Assembly (NCBI RefSeq): GCF_027988105.1
Contig: NZ_JAQJZJ010000004.1
Span: forward strand, 186,001-250,000
Direction: 5' to 3'
From: Pseudomonas aestuarii
GTDB lineage: Bacteria; Pseudomonadota; Gammaproteobacteria; Pseudomonadales; Pseudomonadaceae
Length of the DNA stretch: 64,000 nt
Part shown: positions 41,195 to 51,060 of the stretch, in pieces
How positions within the stretch are numbered: the first letter of the stretch is position 1
Layout: each line of letters begins with the position of its first letter
Position numbers and translations under genes: made by a program
The notes under the pieces: generated by a model
Told to the model about the DNA's origin: nothing
Databases searched by the model: none
The model's input: the letters and a program-made list of their open reading frames with translations, nothing else

Positions 41195-43228
41195 GTGTCC
41201 GAGCCTGAAGATGCACTCGTGGTATTCACCCCGTCCGGCCGCCGTGGTCGCTTCCCCGTGGGCACGCCGCTGCTGGAGGCGGCCCGGTCGCTGGGCGTCG
41301 ATATCGACTCGGTGTGTGGCGGTCGCGGTCTCTGCGGTCGCTGCCAGGTCGACCTGTGCGAGGGCAGCTTCGCCAAGCACGGGCTCGAGTCCGCCGCCAG
41401 CCACCTGAGCGCCAAGAGCGACACCGAGTACGCCTGGGAAATGCGCCGCGGCCCGCTCAGTTCGGGGCGCCGGTTGAGCTGTTCGACCCAGCTGCTGGGC
41501 GATGCGGTGATCGATGTGCCGCCTTCCAGCCAGGTGCACCGCCAGGTCGTGCGCAAGCGCGCGGAAGTGGTCAATATCGAGCTGGACCCGATCGTTCGCC
41601 TGTACTTCGTCGAGGTGCAACAGCCGGACATGCACGTGCCGGCCTCCGATCTGCGCCGGCTCAAGGATGCCCTCAACTACCAGTGGCACCTGCCCCAGCT
41701 GGAAAGCGATATCCGCGTGGTCCAGCAACTGCAGCAGGCCCTGCGCCAGGGTCAGTGGCAAGTCACGGTGGCGGTGTACAACGACGAGCGGATCATCGCC
41801 GTCTGGCCGGGGCTGCACGAGAAGATCTACGGCATGGCGGTGGATGTCGGCTCGACCACCATCGCCGCTCATCTGTGCGACCTGCAGAGTGGCGAGGTGG
41901 TGGCCTCCGCCGGGCGCATGAACCCGCAGATCCGCTTCGGCGAGGATCTGATGAGTCGGGTCTCCTACATCATGATGAACCCGGGCGGCGAGGTGGACAT
42001 GACCCTCGCCGTGCGCGAGGCGCTCAACCAGGTGACCGAGGAGCTGGCCAAGGAGGCGGGGATCGGCTTGAACGCGATCATCGAGGCCACCTTCGTCGGC
42101 AACCCGATCATGCACAGCCTGGTGTTCGGCATCAATCCGGTCGAGCTGGGCGGCGCGCCCTTCGCCCTGGCCACCGACGAGGCGGTCGACGGTCTCTGGG
42201 CCACCGAAATCGACCTGCGCATCCACCCCAACGCGCGGGTCTATGGCTTGCCCTGCATCGCCGGCCACGTCGGTGCCGACACCGCCGCGGTGATCCTTTC
42301 CGAGACGCCCTACCTGAGCGAAGAACTGATGTTGCTGGTGGACGTCGGCACCAACGCCGAGATCGTCCTGGGCAATCGCGAGCGCCTGCTGGCGGCCTCC
42401 AGTCCGACCGGCCCGGCCTTCGAGGGCGCCCAGATCAGTTGCGGCCAGCGCGCCGCGCCGGGTGCCATCGAGCGGGTGCGCATCGACCCGCAGACCCTGG
42501 AACCGCGCTTCAAGGTGATCGGCTGCGATCTGTGGTCGAACCAGGCCGGCTTCGCCGAGGCGATCGCCGGGCATGGCGTCACCGGAGTCTGTGGCTCGGG
42601 CATCATCGAGGTGATCGCCGAACTGTTCCTGGCCGGCATCATCAACCACGAGGGGGTAGTCAACGGCGCCCTGGCCGAGCGCTGCCCGCGGGTGGTGGCC
42701 GACGGCCGGACCTTCGCCTACGTGCTGCACCAGGACGCCAGCCGCACCCTGCGCATCACCCAGAATGACGTGCGCGCGATCCAGCTGGCCAAGGCCGCGC
42801 TCTATGCCGGAATCAAGCTGCTGATGGAGCAATTCGGCACCGATCGGGTCGAGCGCATTCGCCTGGCCGGCGCCTTCGGCACCCATATCGACGTCAAGTA
42901 CGCGATGATTCTCGGCCTGATCCCGGACTGCGACCTCGAGCATGTCACCTCGGCCGGCAATGCCGCCGGCACAGGGGCGCGCATCGCCCTGCTCAGTCGC
43001 AAGTCGCGCCAGGAAATCGAAGAGGTGGTCAGGCGCGTGGAGAAGGTGGAAACCGCCACCGAGCCGCGTTTTCAGGAGCACTTCATCGCGGCCATGGCGA
43101 TCCCGCACAAGACCGATGCCTTCAGCCGGTTGCGGGCCAGCGTCACCCTGCCAGCGCCCAGCCCGAGCCAGAACACCCTGAATCGGGCGGCCGGGCGGCG
43201 TCAGCGCCCGCCCCGTCAGCCGAGCTGA
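41195..43228 (+). CDS. RACo-type reductive activator of corrinoid methyl-transfer proteins
   Basis: 677 residues from GTG 41195, chosen for the strong AGGAGGT at 41184-41190. The frame is open far upstream but over an unrelated gene. The N-terminal ferredoxin domain has the 2Fe-2S cysteines 41, 47, 50 (CGGRGLCGRC) and 96 (RRLSC). A linker (about 110-205) and an ASKHA ATPase core follow: GMAVDVGSTTIAAHLCD, LLVDVGTNAEIVLGN, GVTGVCGSGIIEVI, IRLAGAFGTHID and VTSAGNAAGTGA. It reduces Co(II) corrinoid to Co(I) using ATP. It is the last gene of the rightward operon. Confidence 0.93.
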   Translation: MSEPEDALVVFTPSGRRGRFPVGTPLLEAARSLGVDIDSVCGGRGLCGRCQVDLCEGSFAKHGLESAASHLSAKSDTEYAWEMRRGPLSSGRRLSCSTQLLGDAVIDVPPSSQVHRQVVRKRAEVVNIELDPIVRLYFVEVQQPDMHVPASDLRRLKDALNYQWHLPQLESDIRVVQQLQQALRQGQWQVTVAVYNDERIIAVWPGLHEKIYGMAVDVGSTTIAAHLCDLQSGEVVASAGRMNPQIRFGEDLMSRVSYIMMNPGGEVDMTLAVREALNQVTEELAKEAGIGLNAIIEATFVGNPIMHSLVFGINPVELGGAPFALATDEAVDGLWATEIDLRIHPNARVYGLPCIAGHVGADTAAVILSETPYLSEELMLLVDVGTNAEIVLGNRERLLAASSPTGPAFEGAQISCGQRAAPGAIERVRIDPQTLEPRFKVIGCDLWSNQAGFAEAIAGHGVTGVCGSGIIEVIAELFLAGIINHEGVVNGALAERCPRVVADGRTFAYVLHQDASRTLRITQNDVRAIQLAKAALYAGIKLLMEQFGTDRVERIRLAGAFGTHIDVKYAMILGLIPDCDLEHVTSAGNAAGTGARIALLSRKSRQEIEEVVRRVEKVETATEPRFQEHFIAAMAIPHKTDAFSRLRASVTLPAPSPSQNTLNRAAGRRQRPPRQPS

Positions 43229-43443
43229 GCAGCACTGGGTAGGAGGGGGCAGGCGCGTACCGCATCAATGGCATCTGCGGAAACCGTTGACGCGCCGTGA
43301 CTCATCAAGGGTGCCTCGCGCTGTCACGGTCTGGTCGTGACGCGGCGCTCGAATACTGTTGCCGTTTTTCTTGGGCTGTTCTGCGCCGCTAGCCTACACG
43401 GCCCGACCCACCCTACACTGCCGGCGTCGAGAGGGGGGTGTCC
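43229..43443. promoter_or_regulatory. Gap between the activase and the sigma-54 regulator, with a hairpin
   Basis: 215 bp. GTCACG (43323-43328) pairs with CGTGAC (43336-43341), and GC-rich flanks extend the structure. A TTTTTCTT stretch lies about 20 bp further on. It could end the activase transcript. I see no convincing promoter element for the following regulator gene. Confidence 0.35.
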
Positions 43444-44796
43444 ATGAGCGGTCAGGTGATAGTGGTCGATGACGAGGCGGCGATCCGCGAAGCGGTGCAG
43501 CAGTGGCTCGAACTGTCCGGTTTGCAGGTGCAGAGCTGCGCCAATGCGGCGCAGGCGCTGGCGTTGGTCGATCGCGATTTTGCCGGCGTGGTCGTCAGCG
43601 ATGTGCGCATGCCCGGCACCGACGGCCTGCAACTGCTCGACTCGCTGCTGGAGCTGGATCGCGACCTGCCGGTGATCCTGGTGACCGGCCATGGCGATGT
43701 GCCGATGGCGGTGCAGGCGCTGCGTAACGGCGCCTACGACTTTATCGAAAAGCCCTTCACCCCCGAGCGCCTGCTCGACAGCGTGCGCCGCGCCCTGGAC
43801 AAGCGCCGGCTGGTCTGCGAGAACCGCCAGCTGCGTCAGCAATTTGCCCAGAAGGATCACATCGAGGCGCAGTTGCTCGGTGTTTCAAAGCCGATGGAAA
43901 ACCTGCGCCGGCAGATTCTCGAGCTGGCCGGGACCTCGGTGAATATCCTGATTCGTGGCGACACCGGCAGCGGCAAGGAGCGGGTCGCCCGCTGCCTGCA
44001 TGATTTCAGTTCGCGCGCCGGCAAGCCCTTCGTCGCCCTCAACTGTGCGGCGATTCCGGAGCAGTTGTTCGAAAGCGAGCTGTTCGGTCACGAAAGCGGC
44101 GCCTTCACCGGCGCCCAGGGCAAGCGCATCGGCCGCATCGAACATGCCGACGGCGGCACCCTGTTTCTCGATGAGGTGGAAAGCCTGCCGCTGGCCCAGC
44201 AGGTCAAGTTGCTGCGGGTGCTGCAGGAGAAAACCCTGGAGCGGCTCGGTTCCAACCGCAGTATCCAGGTCGATCTGCGGGTGATCAGCGCGGTCAAGCC
44301 GGATCTGCTCGATGAAGTGCGCGCCGGGCGTTTCCGCGAGGACCTGTACTACCGGCTGAACGTCGCCAGCCTGCGCATCCCCCCGCTGCGCGAGCGGCGC
44401 GAGGACATTCCCCTGCTGTTCGAACACTTCGCCCGCCAGGCCGCCCAGCGCCATGGGCGGGACATGCCGCCGTTGTCGCCGGCCGACTTGAGCCGGTTGC
44501 TCGGTCACGACTGGCCGGGCAATGTGCGCGAGCTGATCAACGCCGCCGAGCGCCATGCCCTGGGTCTGAGCGCCCCGGCTGAAGGCGCTGGCGAGTTGCC
44601 GGTGCAGTCCCTGGCCGAGCAGATGGAAACCTTCGAGGCGCAATGCCTGCACCGCGCCTTGCAGCACTGCCAGGGCAATATCGCCGAGGTCATGGCGCTG
44701 TTGCAGCTGCCGCGGCGCACCCTCAACGAGAAGATGCAGCGCCATGGCCTGCAGCGCAGCAGCTATCGTCCGGCCGGCAGTGGCGACGAGGACTGA
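43444..44796 (+). CDS. DctD/MifR-like sigma-54-dependent response regulator
   Basis: 450 residues from ATG 43444, with GGGGGG just upstream (a GTG at 43438 is also in frame). The receiver domain has Asp53 (VVVSDVRMPG). The AAA+ domain has Walker A GDTGSGKE, the sigma-54-contacting GAFTGA and GGTLFLDEVES. The C-terminal Fis-type HTH is GNIAEVMALLQLPRRTLNEKM. DctD-type regulators activate -24/-12 promoters of transporters. One lies 166 bp downstream (44962-44978). The likely kinase partner is the DctB-type protein at 28985. Confidence 0.92.
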   Translation: MSGQVIVVDDEAAIREAVQQWLELSGLQVQSCANAAQALALVDRDFAGVVVSDVRMPGTDGLQLLDSLLELDRDLPVILVTGHGDVPMAVQALRNGAYDFIEKPFTPERLLDSVRRALDKRRLVCENRQLRQQFAQKDHIEAQLLGVSKPMENLRRQILELAGTSVNILIRGDTGSGKERVARCLHDFSSRAGKPFVALNCAAIPEQLFESELFGHESGAFTGAQGKRIGRIEHADGGTLFLDEVESLPLAQQVKLLRVLQEKTLERLGSNRSIQVDLRVISAVKPDLLDEVRAGRFREDLYYRLNVASLRIPPLRERREDIPLLFEHFARQAAQRHGRDMPPLSPADLSRLLGHDWPGNVRELINAAERHALGLSAPAEGAGELPVQSLAEQMETFEAQCLHRALQHCQGNIAEVMALLQLPRRTLNEKMQRHGLQRSSYRPAGSGDED

Positions 44797-44862
44797 AGAT
44801 CCTCAGCAGTGCGTTGGCGCAGACCTGGCAGGTGCACACAGGATCTGCACGCCGACAGCGTA

Positions 44863-44908
44863 AGCGGATTTACGCCTATCTCTGCTCGATAGTAGGCGTA
44901 AATCCGCT
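44863..44908. promoter_or_regulatory. 16-bp perfect inverted repeat, candidate enhancer site for the sigma-54 regulator
   Basis: AGCGGATTTACGCCTA (44863-44878) and its exact reverse complement (44893-44908) are separated by 14 bases. It lies about 80-125 bp upstream of the predicted start, the usual place for enhancer-binding-protein sites. It could also fold as a transcript end for the regulator gene, but no T-run follows. Confidence 0.6.
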
Positions 44909-44961
44909 CATCAAGCCTCGGGCTATTCATGCAAACCCCTCTAGATCGGGCTATACAGCCA

Positions 44962-44978
44962 TTGGCACGGCATCTGCT
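44962..44978 (+). promoter_or_regulatory. Sigma-54 (-24/-12) promoter
   Basis: TTGGCACGGCATCTGCT: GG and GC are separated by exactly 10 bp, with a near-consensus TTGGCACG box. Transcription would start near 44990 toward the TAXI solute-binding gene. Confidence 0.85.
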
Positions 44979-45249
44979 ATAGCTCTGGTACGCCATCCGT
45001 GCTGTTTGCGGCGGCGATTATAAGAAAGACCAGAGGTGAGCCTATGAACTGCCGAACTGCCCCCGCGAGCGCGTCTCGCCCAGCTCCGTTATGCCGCCTC
45101 TTGCGTGCCAGGCCTCGGTCGGGTGCGGGCATTCGCCACTTTCGCCCATTCTGATCGGCCCCCGGACTTGCCTATCCGCTGCGGCGGGTCGTGCATCGTC
45201 TACAGTGAAAAAACGCTGCATAAAGCCATAACAACGACGGAGATACTCC

Positions 45250-46203
45250 ATGCGATTGACCAAGCGTTTCAGCCTGCTCGCTGCTGCCGCGGCCCTGACG
45301 GCCAGCACTGCCGCATTTGCCGCACCGACCTTTATCAACATCCTCACTGGCGGCACCAGCGGGGTCTACTACCCGATCGGTGTGGCCCTGTCGCAGCTCT
45401 ACAGCAACGGTATCGACGGCGCCAAGACCTCGGTGCAGGCCACCAAGGCGTCGGTGGAAAACCTCAACCTGCTGCAGACCGGTCGCGGCGAGCTGGCCTT
45501 GGCCCTGGGTGACTCGGTCGCCGATGCCTGGAATGGCGTGGAAGATGCCGGCTTCAAAACCCCGCTGAAGAAGCTCCGCGCGATTGCCGGCACCTACCCG
45601 AACTACATCCAGATCGTCGCCAACAAGGAGTCCGGTATCGCCACCCTGGCTGACCTCAAAGGCAAGCGTATCTCGGTCGGCGCACCGAAGTCCGGCACCG
45701 AGCTGAATGCGCGGGCGATCTTCGCCGCGGCGGGTCTGAGCTATGACGACATGGCCAAGGTCGAGTTCCTGCCGTACGCCGAGTCGGTCGAGCTGATCAA
45801 GAATCGTCAGCTGGATGCCACCCTGCAATCCTCGGGGCTGGGCATGGCGGCGATCCGCGATTTGGCCGCCACCCTGCCGATCAATTTCGTCGCCATTCCG
45901 GCCGAGGTAAGCACCAAGATCGGCAATGCGGCCTATCAGCCCGCCATGATTCCAGCCGGTACCTATGACGGTCAGGATGTCGACATCGCGACAGTGGCGA
46001 TCAAGAACATCCTGGTCAGCCATGAAGATGTATCCGAGGAAGTGGCCTACCAGATGACCAAGCTGATGTTCGACAACCTCGAGCGTCTGGGCAACGCCCA
46101 TTCCGCGGCCAAGGACATCAAACTGGACGGCGCGGCGAAGAACCTGCCGATCCCGCTGCATCCAGGTGCCGAGCGCTTCTACAAGGAAGTCGGCGCGCTG
46201 TAA
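45250..46203 (+). CDS. TAXI-family TRAP transporter solute-binding protein
   Basis: 317 residues with a signal peptide ending ASTAAFA (about residue 24). The TAXI fold is shown by FINILTGGTSGVYYPIG, LALALGDSVADAW, GTYPNYIQIVANKESGI and GAPKSGTELNARAIF. TAXI proteins bind C4-C5 organic acids or amino acids such as 2-oxoglutarate and glutamate. It is followed by a fused TRAP permease and a DUF1850 protein, the usual TAXI set. It is predicted to be controlled from the sigma-54 promoter at 44962. Confidence 0.93.
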   Translation: MRLTKRFSLLAAAAALTASTAAFAAPTFINILTGGTSGVYYPIGVALSQLYSNGIDGAKTSVQATKASVENLNLLQTGRGELALALGDSVADAWNGVEDAGFKTPLKKLRAIAGTYPNYIQIVANKESGIATLADLKGKRISVGAPKSGTELNARAIFAAAGLSYDDMAKVEFLPYAESVELIKNRQLDATLQSSGLGMAAIRDLAATLPINFVAIPAEVSTKIGNAAYQPAMIPAGTYDGQDVDIATVAIKNILVSHEDVSEEVAYQMTKLMFDNLERLGNAHSAAKDIKLDGAAKNLPIPLHPGAERFYKEVGAL

Positions 46204-46215
46204 GGCTGCCGTAGG

Positions 46216-46330
46216 GTTGAGCTCGTAGGATGGCTCGGGCCTGGTAGATGGGTTAGTCGCGCAGCGGCATAACCCATCTACCGATGACGAAGGCGCTTGC
46301 CATGCAGCATGGGTATCGCTTCGCTCAACC
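46216..46330. repeat. Dispersed intergenic repeats (copy 3)
   Basis: A perfect 13-bp inverted repeat, GGTAGATGGGTTA (46243-46255) and TAACCCATCTACC (46270-46282), is flanked by GTAGGATGG at 46225 and GGGTATCGCTTCGCTCAACC ending at 46330. The wording matches the repeats at 10514 and 27178. It lies between the binding-protein and permease genes and may lower downstream expression. Confidence 0.65.
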
Positions 46331-46374
46331 GAGCCTACCGAGCCTACCGAGCCTACCGAGCCTACCGAGCCTAC
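46330..46374. repeat. 9-bp tandem repeat, five copies
   Basis: CGAGCCTAC is repeated five times without interruption, directly after the repeat element and 110 bp before the permease start. This is a small variable-number repeat inside a transporter operon. Confidence 0.9.
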
Positions 46375-46483
46375 CCAGGCACCACTGTCTGTAGAGTTGC
46401 GAATAAAACCAGCGTGCCGTGTACGGCAGGTTTTGTTGGCAACTCTTACGCCATATCGACGTTGTAATGAGGGCACCAGCTCC

Positions 46484-48507
<2,024 letters not shown>

Positions 48508-48511
<4 letters not shown>

Positions 48512-48927
48512 TCGGATTGTGCTTGGGCCTGGCCGGGGTGGTGTGGGCTGAGCTGCCGGTGCCGGCGTTTACTCTGGCCTGGCGCCACACCATCGAGAAA
48601 ATTCGCTGGGAAGAGGATTACCGCGTGACCGCCGAGGGCTTGCTGCTCGGCGAGGCGCGGGTCAAGGGTTCTGGTGCTGGCATGGAAATCCCTGCCGATG
48701 CCGAACTGCGTGAGGGCAGCTGGCACTACCAACGCCAGCTAGCGCCCCTGCAACCGCTGCGCTTGGGGCGAACCCCCGAGGCAGGGGATTACCAACTGTG
48801 TTTCAACCAGCGTTGTCGCTCCATGAGTGACTGGCTCGGCCCGCCACAAGCGACCCAGCCGACGGTGGAACTTTGGAGCTGTGAGCTCGGCTCCCCCCTA
48901 TCGGTCAACGATGCGGGGAACGGCTAG
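48508..48927 (+). CDS. DUF1850 protein linked to TAXI-TRAP transporter
   Basis: 139 residues from a GTG start that overlaps the permease stop (GTGA). A signal-like N-terminus (LCLGLAGVVWA) is followed by FTLAWRHTIEKIRWEEDYRV, which is the DUF1850 pattern. The family is found with TAXI-TRAP permeases; its function is unknown. It ends at TAG 48925-48927 and is followed by a terminator. Confidence 0.85.
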
Positions 48928-48975
48928 CGCCGTTGTCGCTCCCAGCGCCACAAGCGTTGGCTGCCGCAAGAGGAG

Positions 48976-49010
48976 AACCCCCATTTGGCTTTGCCGGTGG
49001 GGGTTTTGTT
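48976..49010 (+). terminator. Intrinsic terminator of the TAXI-TRAP operon
   Basis: AACCCCCA (48976-48983) pairs with TGGGGGTT (48998-49005), followed by TTGTT. It lies 48 bp after the DUF1850 stop. The rest of 49011-49359 shows no gene. Confidence 0.8.
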
Positions 49011-49359
49011 CATTCAGCCCCGGCTACTGCCAAGCAAGGGCCTGCGGCCAATGAGCTGCTCCCCTGCAGCCTCGATCATCCCGGCGTCTGGCCAATTAGC
49101 CTGGCGCCTGACCGGGTATTTTCTCGCGAAGACGTGACCCCCGACCCCCTAGGGGAGCGACCGGCCAAGCGAGCGCTCAGCCGTGCAGTGTGCTGCTGGT
49201 TTCGCCAGTCCAGGGCTGGGTCGCCAACCCAGCCCTGGAAGTCTTGCCCTGCGCATCTGCATGCGTGAAACGCGGATCAAGACCCAGGATATTCCCTGGC
49301 AGACCCCCAGGTCAGGCTGAAACCAGCAGATCATCGGGCGCCGCGCCGCCAGCTGGCTG

Positions 49360-50805
49360 CTAGAGGATCGGCGAGATCAGCCGCGCCACGCGCATGGCCA
49401 GTTGCTGCAGGCGCCGCAGGTTCTTGTAGTCGCTGGCGAGCAGTTCGCGCGAGCGGGCGAAGTCCTGATCGAGCATCTGTTCGACCTCGGCGGCAAAGCC
49501 GGGGTGGAAGGTCAGCAGGGTGATCTCGAAGTTCAGGCGGAACGAGCGATTGTCCAGATTGGCACTGCCGACGCTGGCGACTTCCCGATCGATCAGCATG
49601 ACCTTCTGGTGCAAAAAGCCCGGCAAGTAGCGGAACACCCGGATCCCGGCGCGCAAGGCCTCGAAGGCATACAGGCTGGAGGCGGCATAGACCACCCGGT
49701 GGTCGGGCCGTGCCGGCAGCAGGATGCGCACCTCGACGCCGCGCAGCACGGCCAGGCGCAAGGCGGTGAACAGCGCCTCGTCGGGGATGAAGTAGGGGCT
49801 GGTGATCCAGACCCGCTCGCGGGCGCTGTGAATCGCCTCGACGAACAGCAGCGCGCAGGTTTCCTGCGGGTCGGCCGGGCCGCTGGCGATCAGCTGGCAG
49901 AGCATGCCCTTACTCGGGTAGGCCTCGGGCAGCAGCAGCGGCGGCAACTGGCGAGTGGCCCAGAACCAGTCTTCGGCGAAGGACTCCTGCAGGCAGGCGA
50001 CCACCGGCCCGCGCACTTCGACATGGGTATCGCGCCAGGGCGCCAGCGGCGGCTTGTGCCCGAGGTATTCGACGCCGACATTGAGCCCACCGAGAAAGCC
50101 ACATTCGCCATCGACCACGACGATCTTGCGATGGTTGCGAAAGTTCAGCTGGAAGCGGCTGAGCAGCCCGCCGCCGGTGGTGAAGGGGTGGATCCGGATG
50201 CCGCCGGCGCGCATTTTGTCGCTGTAATGACGCGGCAGGGCGTGGCTGCCGACACCGTCGTAGAGCACGAAAACCTGCACACCGGCGGCCGCGCGCTCCA
50301 GCAGCAGGTCTTGCAGGCGCCGGCCGAGCGGGTCGTCGCGGAGGATGAAGAACTGCAGCAGGATCACTTTGCGTGCGCTACCCAGGGCCGCAAAGATCGC
50401 GGCGAAGGCCGCCTCGCCATCGATCAGCAGCTGCACCTGGTTGTTCGCCAGGCAGGGCATCCGGCCCAGTCGGGGCAGGGCGCGCAGTAGCCGGGAGGCC
50501 GGGGATGCGCTGGCGCTCAGGGCTTCGTCGACCCACGGTCGCCAGTTCAGCGCGGCCATGGCCTGGTGCATCTGCTTGTCGGCAAGGCGGCGCGCCTTGA
50601 TATAGGCATCGAAGCGACTGCGACCAAACACCAGGTAGGGCACCAGGGTCAGGTAGGGCATGAAGAACAGCGACATCGCCCAAGCCAGGGCGCCCTGGGC
50701 GGTGCGCACGGTCAGCACCGCATGCACGGCCGCGAGCAGGCCGAGGGCGTGGATCGCGGCGATCAGGTAGGCGAACAGATTGGGGGTCGCGATGTCCAGG
50801 GGCAT
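49360..50805 (-). CDS. cls: Cardiolipin synthase (phospholipase D family)
   Basis: 481 residues. Two N-terminal membrane helices (about 10-30 and 40-60) and two HKD active-site motifs are visible. These lie in the regions around [19 protein letters not shown] (residue 225) and [20 protein letters not shown] (residue 400). It condenses two phosphatidylglycerol molecules to cardiolipin. The length and layout match Pseudomonas Cls. It is transcribed away from the BCCT gene. Confidence 0.94.
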   Translation of the reverse strand: MPLDIATPNLFAYLIAAIHALGLLAAVHAVLTVRTAQGALAWAMSLFFMPYLTLVPYLVFGRSRFDAYIKARRLADKQMHQAMAALNWRPWVDEALSASASPASRLLRALPRLGRMPCLANNQVQLLIDGEAAFAAIFAALGSARKVILLQFFILRDDPLGRRLQDLLLERAAAGVQVFVLYDGVGSHALPRHYSDKMRAGGIRIHPFTTGGGLLSRFQLNFRNHRKIVVVDGECGFLGGLNVGVEYLGHKPPLAPWRDTHVEVRGPVVACLQESFAEDWFWATRQLPPLLLPEAYPSKGMLCQLIASGPADPQETCALLFVEAIHSARERVWITSPYFIPDEALFTALRLAVLRGVEVRILLPARPDHRVVYAASSLYAFEALRAGIRVFRYLPGFLHQKVMLIDREVASVGSANLDNRSFRLNFEITLLTFHPGFAAEVEQMLDQDFARSRELLASDYKNLRRLQQLAMRVARLISPIL

Positions 50806-50957
50806 GCTGGTTCCTGTGCGCTGACGCCGGGTTTTTGCTCCCTGCAGTGTGGCACCAACAGGGCGGCGTGCACTGAGTGCAATATCAGAGAGTGACGGTT
50901 TTTGGCCTGCGAATGACGGCCCGTGGCCGGCAAGTATGGGGTTTGCCTGTTACCCTT

Positions 50958-50989
50958 ATCGCAACCGAAAAAAATATTTCGGTCGCGAT
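50958..50989. promoter_or_regulatory. Inverted repeat upstream of the BCCT transporter gene
   Basis: Arms ATCGCAACCGAAA (50958-50970) and TTTCGGTCGCGAT (50977-50989) match at 12 of 13 positions around an AT-only AAAATA centre. It sits 72 bp upstream of the transporter start in the divergent region with cls. It is a likely operator; the protein is unknown. Confidence 0.55.
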
Positions 50990-51060
50990 GAGTTGTAAGT
51001 GGGGCGAATCCGTCCTTCTTGTGCTTGCCTGCGAGTTAATTGCCCCAAGGAGAACTCCAC

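Larger units (their letters stand above)
44797..45249 (+). promoter_or_regulatory. Control region of the TAXI-TRAP transporter operon
   Basis: 453 bp. It holds a 16-bp perfect inverted repeat (44863-44908), then a -24/-12 promoter (44962-44978) and a long leader of about 260 bases. A possible 36-codon reading frame at 45043-45153 (MNCRTAPASAS...) has GAGGTGA upstream, but there is no other support for it. Confidence 0.7.

Noticed and set aside
46330..46374. CRISPR array
   Set aside because: The 9-bp units are contiguous with no spacers and are far too short, and there are no cas genes.
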